This document shows positions 17,344 through 30,851 of a stretch of DNA of 64,000 bases, piece after piece. The stretch is from Terriglobia bacterium. GTDB lineage: Bacteria > Acidobacteriota > Terriglobia > Bryobacterales > Bryobacteraceae. Numbering within the stretch: position 1 is the first letter of the stretch; every line of letters starts with the position of its first letter. Below the pieces are notes generated by a model. It did no database searches and was not told where the DNA came from. It worked only from the letters and a program-made list of their open reading frames with translations. The position numbers and the translations under genes were made by a program. The stretch lies in the NCBI GenBank assembly GCA_020073345.1, contig JAIQFI010000007.1:1-64000 (forward strand). The letters run 5' to 3'.

Positions 17344-19165
17344 CTTCGGCCACGCCAAGCCGCGCATTGTCGGCATTGATCTGGGAACCACCAACAGCCT
17401 GGCGGCGGTGATGGATCTGACCGGTCCGCGGATTCTTTCAGGAATCGTACCCAGTGTAGTCTCCGTTACGGAGTCGGGAGAAGTGATCGCGGGAGCGGAA
17501 GCGCGCGAGATGCTGATCACGCATCCCGAGCGAACTGTCTACTCGGTCAAGCGGCTGATGGGCCGGGGAGTGGGTGATGTACAGGAAGAACTGAAGCTCT
17601 TCCCGTTTCACGTCGTCGAGGGCAGCGAGTCCGTCCTCAAGCTTCAACTCGGCGACAAAGTCATGACGCCGCCGGAAGTATCGGCGTACGTTCTCCGCAA
17701 GCTGAAGGAAGACGCTGAGGAAGTTCTTGGCGCCGAAGTCACGCAAGCCGTAATCACCGTTCCGGCGTACTTCAACGACGCTCAGCGGCAGGCCACTAAA
17801 GACGCTGGCCGGATCGCAGGGCTCGAAGTTCTGCGCCTGGTGAACGAACCGACAGCTGCCGCACTGGCTTACGGACTCGATAAACGCAAAGAGGGTCTGG
17901 TCGCAGTCTACGATTTCGGCGGCGGGACGTTCGACATTTCAATCCTAAGATTGCATGACGGCATCTTCGAGGTGCTCGCGACCAACGGCGATACGCATCT
18001 GGGTGGCGACGATATCGATAACCTGCTGCTCAACATCGCGCTCGAAGACATTCAGAGCGAGTGGGGCGAGGACGTTTCCGGCAATGCCGGCCTGGTGCAA
18101 CTGCTGCGCCGCGCCGTCATTCAGGCCAAAGAAGCGCTTTCCTTCGCGCCCGCGGCGATGATCGATCTGGAGTATGGCCCACGAACATATCAAAGAGAGA
18201 TCGACGTCCAGCTATTCAATCGTCTGATCGAGCCGATCATCGAGCGCACGCTCCGTCCCTGCAGGAATTGCATCAAAGATGCCGCGATCACAGTAGAGCA
18301 GATCAACGAAACGGTGATGGTAGGCGGTTCGACACGGATTCCGCTGGTCCGCTCCGCTGTGGAAAGACTGTTCCGCAAACGGCCGCACACGGAGCTAAAT
18401 CCGGACGAAGTCGTCGCGCTTGGTGCCGCCGTTCAGGCGGGCATCCTGGGCGGTGAGGTGGAAGATAAGCTTCTGCTAGACGTGACTCCGCTGTCGCTGG
18501 GCATCGAAACCATGGGCGGCCTGATGTCCAAGCTGATCCATCGAAACTCGACCATCCCTGCGTCCGAGACGGAACTCTTCACCACGGCCGTCGACGGGCA
18601 GACCAACGTACTGATTCACGTGCTGCAAGGAGAACGCGAGCTGGTCAAGGACTGCAGAAGTCTCGCCCGCTTCGATCTCAAAGAAATCGAGCCGATGATC
18701 GCCGGCATGGCGCGCATCCAAGTGCGGTTCCTGATCGACGCGAACGGGATTCTGAACGTGACGGCGAAGGATCTGCGCACCGGCAAAGAGCACAGCATGG
18801 ATGTGAAGCCGTCGTACGGCCTGACCGACGACCAGGTGGAAGCGATGATCCTGGAGTCGTACGACAAGGCCGAGGAGGATTTCAAGGAGCGTCAGCTTCG
18901 CGAAGCTCGCATTGAAGCCGACGCGATTCTAGGCGCCGTCGACAAGGCTAAGGAAGACGAAGCCTACCAAGCGCTGGCAGAAGACGAGCGTTCAACAATA
19001 GATCGCGCCATCAACGAGCTGCGCCTCGCGTACCATAGTGACGACCACCTGCTGATCCGTGATCAGATCGAGAAATTGAATCAGGCTACCATGGCGCTGG
19101 CGGAAGCGATCATGAACGAAGCAGTAGGCAAAGCGCTTAAAGGAACCAACGTCAACGCTCAATAA
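17324..19165 (+). CDS. hscA: Fe-S assembly chaperone HscA (Hsp70)
   Basis: HscA is the specialised Hsp70 that uses ATP to drive cluster release from IscU. ATPase motifs are [47 protein letters not shown] and [28 protein letters not shown] marks the linker and the beta-substrate domain. Length of 613 aa matches HscA rather than DnaK, and it lacks the long DnaK C-terminal tail. It overlaps hscB, indicating coupled translation. Confidence 0.95.
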   Translation: MSTLQIDFGHAKPRIVGIDLGTTNSLAAVMDLTGPRILSGIVPSVVSVTESGEVIAGAEAREMLITHPERTVYSVKRLMGRGVGDVQEELKLFPFHVVEGSESVLKLQLGDKVMTPPEVSAYVLRKLKEDAEEVLGAEVTQAVITVPAYFNDAQRQATKDAGRIAGLEVLRLVNEPTAAALAYGLDKRKEGLVAVYDFGGGTFDISILRLHDGIFEVLATNGDTHLGGDDIDNLLLNIALEDIQSEWGEDVSGNAGLVQLLRRAVIQAKEALSFAPAAMIDLEYGPRTYQREIDVQLFNRLIEPIIERTLRPCRNCIKDAAITVEQINETVMVGGSTRIPLVRSAVERLFRKRPHTELNPDEVVALGAAVQAGILGGEVEDKLLLDVTPLSLGIETMGGLMSKLIHRNSTIPASETELFTTAVDGQTNVLIHVLQGERELVKDCRSLARFDLKEIEPMIAGMARIQVRFLIDANGILNVTAKDLRTGKEHSMDVKPSYGLTDDQVEAMILESYDKAEEDFKERQLREARIEADAILGAVDKAKEDEAYQALAEDERSTIDRAINELRLAYHSDDHLLIRDQIEKLNQATMALAEAIMNEAVGKALKGTNVNAQ

Positions 19166-19173
19166 GATCCTCT

Positions 19174-19386
19174 ATGCCTAAGCTGACGTGGCAGAACCTG
19201 GATGATATCGCCTTATCGTTGTACGAGAAGTTTCCGGACATGGATCCGACACATGTCCGTTTCACCGATCTCCACAAGTGGATCACCGAGCTCGAAGACT
19301 TCGACGACGATCCGCTAAAATCGAACGAAGCGAAGCTCGAACGGATCCAGATGGCATGGCTGGAAGAATACCAAGACAATCGCTAG
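19174..19386 (+). CDS. iscX: Fe-S assembly protein IscX
   Basis: IscX is a small acidic protein that binds IscS and iron and modulates cluster assembly. The 70 residues match the family: LTWQNLDDIALSLYEKFPD, DPTHVRFTDLHKWI and a C-terminal WLEEYQDNR. It lies 8 bp after hscA. In E. coli a ferredoxin gene (fdx) sits between them; there is none here. Confidence 0.93.
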   Translation: MPKLTWQNLDDIALSLYEKFPDMDPTHVRFTDLHKWITELEDFDDDPLKSNEAKLERIQMAWLEEYQDNR

Positions 19387-20783
19387 CGGCTTTCTTACTG
19401 GCCGTACGCCTGGCCGCGCAGGAGCCGGCGCTCACGCCAGAGCAGCGAGCCGTGGTAGACCACGTCTCGGCTGATTCGCTGCGCGGGAATCTTTCCTTCC
19501 TGGCCTCGGATCTTCTTGAGGGACGCGCGACTCCCTCGCGCGGCCTGGACCTGGCGGCGGAATACATCGCGGCTCAGTTCAGGCGCGCCGGACTCGAGCC
19601 TGCGGGCGACGATGGCTACTTCCAGACGGCCACGGTAACCGTGCGGGAACCGAATCGTGAAGGCTTCTCGATGACGGTGAGCGCCGGCGGCCGGACGATG
19701 ACCGTCGCCGCGGACGAAGCGTACATTCTTCCCGCCGCGCCTCTCCGCCTCGACGACTCCGAACTCGTGATTACCGACGGATCGCAGCCCTTGACCTCCG
19801 AGTCTGTGAACGGCAAAGCCGTGCTCATAGTCGGAGCTCCGCGAGTGCCCTTTCCCCAAGGTGCGCGGCCTGCTCTGGTGCTCAGTTTGGTTACTGCCCT
19901 TCCGTCTGGACCGCAGGTTTATCCCGACGCGCCCCCGCGGCCCGTTACAACAGCCGTGATCGCCAAGCCGACGCTGGCGGATTTTGTCCGCGGAGCGACG
20001 GACGCGCGCATCACAATTCATTCCGCCCCCGCATCCGAGAAGCCCGTGAAAGTCCGCAATGTCGCGGGCCTTCTGCGCGGATCCGATCCGCAATTGCGCG
20101 ATACCTATGTGATGCTCAGCTCGCACTATGATCATCTGGGGCTAGCACCATCCGGCGACGACCGCATCTTTAACGGCGCCAATGACGACGGCAGCGGCAG
20201 TTCCAGCGTGATGGAAATCGCGAGTGCGCTCGCGGCGCTGCCGGTGCACCCCAGGCGCAGCGCCTTGTTCATGCTGTTCTATGGCGAAGAGCGGGGCCTG
20301 CTGGGCTCGCGCTATTACGCCGCCCATCCTCTGGTGCCGCCCTCCCAGACGATCGCCCAGTTGAACCTGGAACAGGTGGGCCGGACAGACGCCGCCGACG
20401 GTCCGCAAATCAAGACTGCTTCGATCACCGGTTACGATTTCTCGGATGTGCCGACTATCCTTGCCGATGCCGCACAAACCGCCGGGGTCAGGGTCTACAA
20501 GAACCCCCAGAACAGCGATGCGTATTTCAGCCGCAGCGACAACCAATCGCTAGCGGATCTCGGAATTCCAGCGCATACCCTGTGCGTCGCCTACGAGTTT
20601 CCCGACTATCACAAGGTCAGCGACAGTTGGGAAAAAATCGACTATGACAACATGGCGGCGGTCGATCGCGCCGTGGCTCTGGGGATGCTGCGGCTGGCTT
20701 CCGATGCCGCGCCGCCCAAGTGGAACGAGCAATATGCTCCCGCCCGGCGTTACGTAGACGCCGCTCACCGCCTACATCCGTAA
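19356..20783 (+). CDS. Secreted M28-family zinc aminopeptidase
   Basis: After a signal-like N-terminus (QSLAAFLLAVRLAAQ) there is a protease-associated-like region (about residues 100-190), then the M28 catalytic core: MLSSHYDHLG (zinc His), NGANDDGSGSSSVMEIA (bridging Asp), FYGEERGLLGSRYY (catalytic and zinc Glu), and SDNQSLADLGIPAHTL and YHKVSDSWEKIDY with the last ligands. It probably trims peptides in the periplasm. The start is inferred: the track ORF begins at 19278 inside iscX in another frame, and ATG at 19356 overlaps iscX by 31 bp. The link with Fe-S assembly is positional only. Confidence 0.85.
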   Translation: MAGRIPRQSLAAFLLAVRLAAQEPALTPEQRAVVDHVSADSLRGNLSFLASDLLEGRATPSRGLDLAAEYIAAQFRRAGLEPAGDDGYFQTATVTVREPNREGFSMTVSAGGRTMTVAADEAYILPAAPLRLDDSELVITDGSQPLTSESVNGKAVLIVGAPRVPFPQGARPALVLSLVTALPSGPQVYPDAPPRPVTTAVIAKPTLADFVRGATDARITIHSAPASEKPVKVRNVAGLLRGSDPQLRDTYVMLSSHYDHLGLAPSGDDRIFNGANDDGSGSSSVMEIASALAALPVHPRRSALFMLFYGEERGLLGSRYYAAHPLVPPSQTIAQLNLEQVGRTDAADGPQIKTASITGYDFSDVPTILADAAQTAGVRVYKNPQNSDAYFSRSDNQSLADLGIPAHTLCVAYEFPDYHKVSDSWEKIDYDNMAAVDRAVALGMLRLASDAAPPKWNEQYAPARRYVDAAHRLHP

Positions 20784-20785
20784 CA

Positions 20786-23517
<2,732 letters not shown>

Positions 23518-23521
<4 letters not shown>

Positions 23522-25473
23522 GATTTCGTTTGGTCTCCTGAAGTTACGATCTCCGAGAAGTCGGCGACCGCATTGAATTGCATTTGGATTCTGAACAACA
23601 ATTCGAGACGACGAACGCGAACACCAGGATCGTTGTCCATGACCATCACATGGTCGAAGAAGTGATCTACGGCAGGCCGAGCACTCGCTGTGGCTTCTAA
23701 GAACGGAAGATATTCCAAGTTTGGAAGATGTCTTTGGGCAGCTTGGATCACCCGCTCCAGCGCCCTGTAGAGCTCCTTCTCAGCCTCCTGTTCGAAGTCC
23801 CCTTCCAGGATGCGTTCCCCGCCCGCAAATCCCGACTGCTTAAGAATGTTGCTGATTCGCTTGAAGCTCGCAGCCAGTGGCTCGAAATTCTCGGTGGGCC
23901 GAACTTCGGCAAGCGCCCTTAACCGCGCCTCAACATCGGCCAATGTCCAACAACCGGCAGCTAGTACAGCATTCACTTCGTCGTACTTAAATCCACGAAC
24001 CTCGCGGAAGTAGTGCTGTACACGCTCCAGCAGGAAGGCATTCAGTTCCCCCTGCACCAGCGAATCGAGTTTATAGTCGAGACCGGCTTCCACCAGGATC
24101 TTCACCACTCCTTGGGCGGCACGCCGCAAAGCGAAAGGATCTTTTGAGCCACTGGGAATCAGGCCGACGCCGAAACAGCCGCGCAGCGTGTCGAGCTTAT
24201 CCGCCAGCGCCACGATCTGCCCTTCACGTGTCGATGGAATCGAATCCTCCATGCTGAGCGGCTCGTAGTGTTCGTAGATTGCGCGCGAAACTGATTCAGG
24301 CTCGCCTTGCGCCTTGGCGTACAGCCCGCCGACGACGCCTTGCAGATCGGTGAACTCTTTCACCATCTCGGTAGTCAGGTCGCATTTGCAAAGCAACGCC
24401 GCACGCTGAGCATTTGCATCCCCGCCGAGTTCCTTCACCAGCGCGACCACACGCTCGGTCTTCTCTTTATACGATCCAAGCTTGGCCTGGAAGGTCACTT
24501 TCGCCAGGTCGTCGATACGATCCGCGAGCTTCCTCGCCTGATCGACGTTCCAGAAGAACCGTGCGTCGTTGAAGCGAGCCTTGAGTACTCGTTCGTTTCC
24601 ATGCTTAACAAGGCCCTCGGGATCGCCCGACGTGTTCATCACCGCGACAAAATTCGGCTCGAGCCAGCCGGGCGGACCTTCCACCGAGAAGTACTTCTGG
24701 TGATGGCGCATCACCGTCGTGAGCACTTCGGCGGGCAGTTCTAGATAAGCCGGATCGAAGTCACCTTTGATCGCCGTGGGAAATTCCGTGATGTAGGTCA
24801 GTGTCTCGACCAGATCCCCGTCCAGCTTCGCCCCCAGCGCCGCGGCTTCTTTCTCGATCTTGTGACGCCGCTCGTGGGCGGCCAGGATCACAAAGTTCTT
24901 CCGCAGCTCACTTTCATACGTGGCGATGGTCACTGGAATCGCGCTTGAGCCCAAAATCCGGTGCCCGCGCGTGACGTTGCCGCTCTTCACACCAGCAACC
25001 TCGAAGGGAATGACCTGATCGCCGAGCAGCGCAACGATCCAGCGAATGGGACGGATGAAGCGGGGGCCGTTCTTGCCCCCGGTCCAGAACATGGTCTTCG
25101 GCCACTGAATTCCCAGGATCGCAATCGGCAGCGATTCAGCCAAAATGTCGAGCGCAGCCCTGCCAGAAACCTTCTTGACGAGTTCGTAATAATTTCCGAC
25201 CTTGCGCAAAGCCGAAGCGTCCGCGCCCTGCTTCTTCGCGAAACCCTCGGCGGCTTTGTCGCCAGCCGTGATTGGCGGACCTTTGACAACCTGCTCGGAA
25301 TCGGGCGTTCGCTCCGGCAAGCCTTCGGCGCGAACCACCAACCTGCGGGGCGTCGCATCCACGTTCGGCGTGGCGCCCGAGAGGTCCAATTTAGCGAGTT
25401 GCGCCAAAGCCCCTGGGATCATCCAGTGCGGAATCTCTTCCGTGCCAATCTCCAGCAGAAAATCGAGGCTCAC
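23518..25473 (-). CDS. glyS: Glycyl-tRNA synthetase beta subunit
   Basis: The beta subunit of the bacterial alpha2beta2 glycyl-tRNA synthetase binds tRNA. It shows the family N-terminus [76 protein letters not shown] and [15 protein letters not shown], and ends in the DALR-like anticodon-binding region. Length is 651 aa, within the normal range. Its start overlaps the glyQ stop. Confidence 0.96.
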
Positions 25474-26369
25474 GCGGTGCCCCCTTCGCTCTGCTGGTCA
25501 CTTTGTTGATCGGCCCAAACCTTCGCCGTCCCCACCGCCAGATCGCGGACACGCTTGATGATACCCACGCGTTCTGTCACCGAAATCGCACCGCGGGCGT
25601 CGAGCAAGTTAAACAAGTGCGAGCATTTCAGCACGTGCTCATACGCCGCCAGCAACGGATAACGATGCTTGTCAGGATACTTCTCGTATCCCGCCAGCAA
25701 CTCTTTGCACTCGGCCTCATGCTCCGTCAGCAAACGCCACAGCCGATCAACGTTCGCCATCTCGAAGTTATAAACCGAACCCTGCACCTCGTCGGCCAAG
25801 CGAACTTCGGAGTACTTGACACCAGGAGCCCAGTCCATGTCGTACAGGCTGTCGACGCCTTGCAGGAACGCAGAGATGCGCTCCAGTCCGTACGTGATCT
25901 CCGCGGGCACAAGGTCCAGATCCATGCCGCCGCATTGCTGGAAATAAGTGAACTGGGTGATTTCGAGCCCGTCCAGCATCACCTGCCAGCCAATGCCCCA
26001 GGCGCCCAGCGTGGGGGCTTCCCAGTTGTCTTCCTCGAACTTGATGTCGTGCTTCGCAAGATCGATGCCGATGGCTTTGAGGCTTCCCAGATACTGGTCC
26101 AACACGTCTTCCGGCGAGGGTTTCAGGATCACCTGCAACTGCTGATGCTTGTAAAGCCGATTCGGGTTTTCGCCATAGCGCCCATCGGCGGGACGGCGGC
26201 TGGGCTGCACATACGCGACGCGATACGGTTTCGGCCCCAGCACACGCAGAAACGTTTCGGGACACATGGTCCCCGCTCCGACCTCGACATCGTAAGGCTC
26301 CTGGATGATCACACCACGCTCCGCCCAGTAGTGTTTCAACTTGAGAACGGTGTCCTGAAAAGTATCCAT
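25470..26369 (-). CDS. glyQ: Glycyl-tRNA synthetase alpha subunit
   Basis: The alpha subunit carries the class II catalytic core. It begins [19 protein letters not shown], with [57 protein letters not shown] and [20 protein letters not shown]. The track ORF starts further upstream inside recO; the ATG at 26369 gives 299 residues, the expected size, and lies 5 bp after the recO stop. Confidence 0.96.
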   Translation of the reverse strand: MDTFQDTVLKLKHYWAERGVIIQEPYDVEVGAGTMCPETFLRVLGPKPYRVAYVQPSRRPADGRYGENPNRLYKHQQLQVILKPSPEDVLDQYLGSLKAIGIDLAKHDIKFEEDNWEAPTLGAWGIGWQVMLDGLEITQFTYFQQCGGMDLDLVPAEITYGLERISAFLQGVDSLYDMDWAPGVKYSEVRLADEVQGSVYNFEMANVDRLWRLLTEHEAECKELLAGYEKYPDKHRYPLLAAYEHVLKCSHLFNLLDARGAISVTERVGIIKRVRDLAVGTAKVWADQQSDQQSEGGTA

Positions 26370-26374
26370 GAAAA

Positions 26375-27013
26375 TTACAAAGCTTCCAGCAGCGGGACCG
26401 TCAGGAATCTGCGCTCGACGTGCTGCTCCATGGCGCGAATCAGGCTGCGCCGGAGCCCCTGCAAGGTGGATTTGGTCCAGTCGCGCGGCGTGAGGTCGGC
26501 CAGCTTCTTGACGAACATCTCTTCCACGATCTCGACAGTTTCCCGGTTGCTCACGCGCAGTTCGGGCAACACGCCGGTCAGGCGAACCGACCAGAGGGTG
26601 AAATAATCCACCGCGGACCACATGCCTCCGCCGGAACGCAAAAACTCCAGGGTGCTACTGAGGAGCCGGAAGAATTTTTCATTGGGCTCGTGCGGCGGCA
26701 TCAGATGGTCGGTCACCTCCGTAAAATAGTCCAGCGCCAGGGAACATCCATAGTCGGACTGCAACCCGAACTGCGACTCGATCAGCTCGCAGCTCGAAAG
26801 GTTCGCCAGATCGGCGTTTTCGCGCAGGAAGTAGGCCATCCGTACGTGGGAGAGCCGTTCCAAGCCCGATCCAAATGCGCTTTTCGGACGCTTGGCTCGC
26901 CGCGCGACCCCCCGCAGCTTGCCCTGGTCACGGGTGAAAAAACTCACGATGAGATCCGCTTCCCGGTACGGGTAAGTGCGCAGGACGAACGTCTCGCTCA
27001 CCTGCGCGGGCAT
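26375..27013 (-). CDS. recO: DNA repair protein RecO, short form
   Basis: RecO assists RecA loading in the RecFOR gap-repair pathway. The OB-fold N-terminus [20 protein letters not shown] and [15 protein letters not shown] are typical, as are the later helices ([16 protein letters not shown]). Length is 212 aa against about 240 in common relatives. The zinc-finger cysteines usually found after LPEL are absent: here the text runs [18 protein letters not shown]. It is co-transcribed with glyQS-ppdK and a CusF-like lipoprotein gene. Confidence 0.9.
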   Translation of the reverse strand: MPAQVSETFVLRTYPYREADLIVSFFTRDQGKLRGVARRAKRPKSAFGSGLERLSHVRMAYFLRENADLANLSSCELIESQFGLQSDYGCSLALDYFTEVTDHLMPPHEPNEKFFRLLSSTLEFLRSGGGMWSAVDYFTLWSVRLTGVLPELRVSNRETVEIVEEMFVKKLADLTPRDWTKSTLQGLRRSLIRAMEQHVERRFLTVPLLEAL

Positions 27014-27052
27014 AGTCTGGGCGCAATATCTAAGGGTATCATGCCCGACCGA

Positions 27053-27400
27053 TTATTTTGATCCTGGAGCAGGCGCCGTGTCTTCGTGGATCTCGCCGAC
27101 CCAATAATTGGTGTCGCCTTGCACAAATACGGTGGCGTTGATTTTCTCGCCGGCGCGCAGGGCCTCGAATTCCTTGGCGTCCTTGACGGGGAACTCCATG
27201 GTCATGGGGCCCATCCAATCGCCGATCGCTTCGTGCTTGATGGCGGCGATTTTACCCTGAGCATCCAGGCGCAGCACCTCGCCGTGCAGCGCATATTGGC
27301 GGACGGGTTCGTCCTTGGCTGCCTTGGCCTCGTCCTTGATGTTGGCTTGCTGGCAGCCGGCCAGGAGAACAAACAGGGCGATCGCCGCACAAGTACGCAT
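27053..27400 (-). CDS. CusF-like copper-binding lipoprotein
   Basis: A lipoprotein signal (IALFVLLAGCQQ, lipobox LLAGC) is followed by a CusF-type beta-barrel at about residues 38-100: HGEVLRLDAQGKIAAIKHEA, WMGPMTMEFPV and GEKINATVFV. The His, Trp and the two Met of PMTM sit where CusF binds Cu(I). It is probably anchored in the periplasm. ATG at 27400 is preferred over the track's TTG at 27415 because AAGG lies just upstream. It is 39 bp from recO on the same strand and may head that operon. Confidence 0.75.
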   Translation of the reverse strand: MRTCAAIALFVLLAGCQQANIKDEAKAAKDEPVRQYALHGEVLRLDAQGKIAAIKHEAIGDWMGPMTMEFPVKDAKEFEALRAGEKINATVFVQGDTNYWVGEIHEDTAPAPGSK

Positions 27401-27408
27401 ACCTTGAG

Positions 27409-27445
27409 CGTACAAGAAAGGCGGGGACCATGTTCCGTCCCCGCC
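27409..27445 (-). terminator. Terminator of the TonB receptor gene
   Basis: A perfect 9-bp stem GGCGGGGAC/GTCCCCGCC with an 8-base loop lies 22 bp past the receptor stop. On the minus strand it is followed by CTTTCTT. It separates the receptor from the downstream lipoprotein-recO operon. Confidence 0.7.
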
Positions 27446-27467
27446 GGCGTTCAGGACTGTCGTTCTC

Positions 27468-30400
27468 TCAAAAACTGAATTTGGCAGCCAGCTGGATGAG
27501 GCGGGCGTTGCTGGGAAACACCTGGTCCCATTTCCCGAATAGGGGATTCCCGGGAGTGAGGTAGTTGGTTTCGTTCACGTGGCTGGAGCTAAGAACGCTG
27601 TCGAGCCGGCCGGGCGTGTACTGCGGATGATTCAGGGCGTTGAAGAAATCGGCGCGAAGCTCGATGTGGTACCGCTCGCCCGCCGTGAAGGTCTTCACCA
27701 CGTTGATGTCGACGTTGTTGATACCGTTGGTCGGCAGAATATTCCGTCCGGAGGTCGCCAGCGCGCCAGCGGAGGCGCGGATGAACTGGGCATCAGGATT
27801 CACAGCCACATAAGCGACCACCTGTCCCGCGCTGTTCTTCAGTTGCTTGACGTCGCTGCCAATCCTCGGTATGCCGTTGGGATTCACAATGACACGATCG
27901 GACACCGCATCCGTGTTCATGTTCGCGTCGGTAGCGCTCTGGGGAGTCACCCACTCAGGCGACTCGGCCATGTAGACACCAGACACCTGGTAATTGCCCA
28001 CCAGGTTGCGAAGCCACCAGTTGTCGCTCTTTTCGAACCACGGCGTCTGATACAGCCAGGTCAGCGTGAGCCGGTGACGCCGGTCGAGCGCGGAAGACGC
28101 CCACTCCGGTCCGAGATTATTGAAGTCCTGGGGACGGCGCGGAGTCAGCGAGGTGAAGTTAATTTCCATCGTGCTGTCGTCCATCAGGTGGCTCCAGGTG
28201 TAGGCGCCTTTGAATGTGAGATGCCCCGAGAGCCGCTTGCTCACATCCACTGCCAGGCCGTGATATTCCGAGTTCCCCTGCGGAACGTACGAAAAGATGG
28301 TGGAGTTGAAACCGTATGCGCCCAACGAATTGGAACTTGCCTTACTCTGTGCCTGAAGTTGCGTTAGCGTGAGAGGCAGAGCGTTCAGTTGGTCCTGGGA
28401 CGGCGCCTGCAGATAGGTCGGGAGATAGTTCGTGTCGGTGACCACGGCCGTGCGGCCAAGTTCCGTCTGCAGCAACAAGTGCACGCCCTTGTTGCCCAGA
28501 TAGCGCACGTCGACCACGTAGTCTTTTGCAAAAACATGTTGTATGCCGAAATTCCAGTTGATGGCGTAGCCTAGTTTCTGGTCGCCCAGCCAACCGGAGG
28601 TCGCCGCACGAGCCTGGACCGCAGTGAGGCTAGCGGGCTGCGCGCTGGGGAGGATGCCGCCGCCGGCGAGATATCCGGGCGTGTCGGTCACCGGGCTGTT
28701 GACGATCGAGTTCACCTGCGGGGGCCGCACGTTGGTGCCGATGTTGTCGAAAATCTGGTCGTAGGCGATCCCGAAGCCGCCGCGGATCGACGTCGTCGCG
28801 GATTTACCCGGCGAATAGGCGAATCCGATACGCGGCGCGAAATTCTTGGTCTGCGGCTGCGGCTCAAAGAAGGTCAGCACGCCCGGAACATCGGCCAAGC
28901 TGTTCAGCGTGTACTCTTTCATGGATCTCGGCACCGAGGTAAATTCGTAACGCAGACCCAAGCTCAGGGAGAAGTTTCGCGTCACTTTCCAATCGTCATT
29001 GCCGAACCCGTAGAGGGCGTAGTTGTTTCCCGAATACGGCAGGCTTCCGCCAACCGCTCGCTGCGCCTGGAAATCGGGGACTTGATCCAGGAGGTACCGT
29101 TCCAGCGTCCTGTATTGATAACTGCCGCGAATATTGGAGATGAAATTGATAGCGGATATGTTGTCACGTCCATCAAAACCGAACTTCAGGCTGTGGTTAC
29201 CTTTGATCCAAGTAAGGTTGTCGGCAATCTGATACGTGTTCTGAATCACAGTCTGGGGCGCGATGACGTTGGGTCCGATGCTGGTTCCCAGTTCCCGCAG
29301 ACTGATGCTGGGGAACATGTCCAGGCCGGGAAACTGCGTCGGAGGCACGGCCATGTTGTCGTTAAAACGGTTATAGGCCAGACGCGCCTCGTTCGCGAGG
29401 TTGGGATGGAACGCGTGGAATTCGGAGGCGGAGAACAGCTTGGCGTTGGTCGGCCGCGGATAGTAGAACGCGGGCAGACCAGCCCCGGTATCGATCCGCG
29501 AGGTGTTGTTAACGACGTAACGCACTCGGAACTGGTCGTTCTCGGACAGGTTGTAGTCACCCGAAGCCAGCCACCGGTAGATGTTCTGATAGCTGGGTGC
29601 AACGGTGGGCACGATTCCGACCGGAATAGAAACGCCGTTCACGACGCTGGTGAAGCCGTTGGTCTGCTGCGGGGCAGCACCGGCATACTGCTGCATCACG
29701 TTCAAGTTGGTCTGGGAGACGTTCGGCATGCCGGCCAGTGTCGCGTAGCCGGCCGCGGTGGGAGCGTAAACATTCGAATTGCCCGTGCTGGCGAATCCGG
29801 CCGGATTGTAGTCGAAGTTGCCGTAGTAGAAGATTTTGTTCTTCTGGATCGGACCGCCCAGCGCGCCGCCGAGCAGATTGTAATCGTAACGCGGCTGGGA
29901 GAAAATTCCCTGCCGCTTCCAGAACTGGTCCAGGGCGTCCAGATTCCGGTTCTCCAGGTAGTCGTAAAAAGTTCCGTGCAGATCGTTGCTGCCGCGACGG
30001 ATCACCGCGCTGAACTGGCCGCCCGAGGAATGTCCGAACTCGGCGCCAAACTGATTCTGCAGCACACTGAATTCAGCCACCGAATCGTTCGGGAGCATCA
30101 CCAGAGGGCCGGTAATATCCTTACGATTGTTGTCGGCGCCCTCGACCATGTTGTTGTTGTTCCGCGGACGCTGGCCGCCCACGGAAGGACCCGTTCCCGC
30201 ACCAACGCCGCCCGAGCTGGCGACTCCGGCTCCTAACAACGACAGATTCAAGTAACCGCCCGCGGGACTGGCCGCCACAGGGTTATCTGATGCCAGAAGG
30301 CTGGCGAATATGTTCGCGATCTGAGCGGTGGTGGTGTCAATCAACGTCGCGGAGTCCACCACTTCGATCGAATCCGTAGTCGTACCCACCGAAAGCGTGA

Positions 30401-30740
30401 CGTTTCTTGTGGCGGTCTTGTTCAGCTCGACACTGAGATCCTCGATTTGAGCGCTCTTGAAACCAGCCGATGATACCGTAACGATGTAGCTGCCCACTGG
30501 AAGATTATTGAAACGGTAGGCTCCGCTCTGATCTGACTTCGTATCCGACGTCACGCCTGTCGCGATGTTCTTGACCCCCACCGTGGCATCCGGAATCACC
30601 CCTCCGCTGGCATCGTAGACCGTTCCAACGAGATTTCCGTCGGTGACCTGGCCAAAGCTGCATATCGATGACACCCCCACCGTGAACAAGATTGCAGCAG
30701 CAACGCGGAGGAGTCGCGAAGCATGACTAAACGAAGACAT
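27468..30740 (-). CDS. TonB-dependent receptor-like outer-membrane protein
   Basis: A signal peptide (LLRVAAAILFTVGVSSICSFGQ) precedes a carboxypeptidase-regulatory domain (GNLVGTVYDASGGVIPDATV, residues 35-115) and a plug-like region with VGGQRPRNNNNMVEGADNN. Then follows a long barrel of about 850 residues ending in LIQLAAKFSF, with the terminal Phe of outer-membrane proteins. Size (1090 aa) and layout match the large Oar-like TonB receptors that are expanded in Acidobacteriota; the ligand is unknown, possibly plant or microbial glycans. It is a single-gene unit followed by a strong hairpin. Confidence 0.88.
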   Translation of the reverse strand: MSSFSHASRLLRVAAAILFTVGVSSICSFGQVTDGNLVGTVYDASGGVIPDATVGVKNIATGVTSDTKSDQSGAYRFNNLPVGSYIVTVSSAGFKSAQIEDLSVELNKTATRNVTLSVGTTTDSIEVVDSATLIDTTTAQIANIFASLLASDNPVAASPAGGYLNLSLLGAGVASSGGVGAGTGPSVGGQRPRNNNNMVEGADNNRKDITGPLVMLPNDSVAEFSVLQNQFGAEFGHSSGGQFSAVIRRGSNDLHGTFYDYLENRNLDALDQFWKRQGIFSQPRYDYNLLGGALGGPIQKNKIFYYGNFDYNPAGFASTGNSNVYAPTAAGYATLAGMPNVSQTNLNVMQQYAGAAPQQTNGFTSVVNGVSIPVGIVPTVAPSYQNIYRWLASGDYNLSENDQFRVRYVVNNTSRIDTGAGLPAFYYPRPTNAKLFSASEFHAFHPNLANEARLAYNRFNDNMAVPPTQFPGLDMFPSISLRELGTSIGPNVIAPQTVIQNTYQIADNLTWIKGNHSLKFGFDGRDNISAINFISNIRGSYQYRTLERYLLDQVPDFQAQRAVGGSLPYSGNNYALYGFGNDDWKVTRNFSLSLGLRYEFTSVPRSMKEYTLNSLADVPGVLTFFEPQPQTKNFAPRIGFAYSPGKSATTSIRGGFGIAYDQIFDNIGTNVRPPQVNSIVNSPVTDTPGYLAGGGILPSAQPASLTAVQARAATSGWLGDQKLGYAINWNFGIQHVFAKDYVVDVRYLGNKGVHLLLQTELGRTAVVTDTNYLPTYLQAPSQDQLNALPLTLTQLQAQSKASSNSLGAYGFNSTIFSYVPQGNSEYHGLAVDVSKRLSGHLTFKGAYTWSHLMDDSTMEINFTSLTPRRPQDFNNLGPEWASSALDRRHRLTLTWLYQTPWFEKSDNWWLRNLVGNYQVSGVYMAESPEWVTPQSATDANMNTDAVSDRVIVNPNGIPRIGSDVKQLKNSAGQVVAYVAVNPDAQFIRASAGALATSGRNILPTNGINNVDINVVKTFTAGERYHIELRADFFNALNHPQYTPGRLDSVLSSSHVNETNYLTPGNPLFGKWDQVFPSNARLIQLAAKFSF

Positions 30741-30851
30741 GAAGATCCCTTTCCACTGCTGGAGTTTCCAGTGCTTTATTACTGTGAATCGGCAGGAGGT
30801 AGAGAGAGGATTAGGTATGGGTTCGCAGCTGGTACTAGGGCCCTCTAAGGC

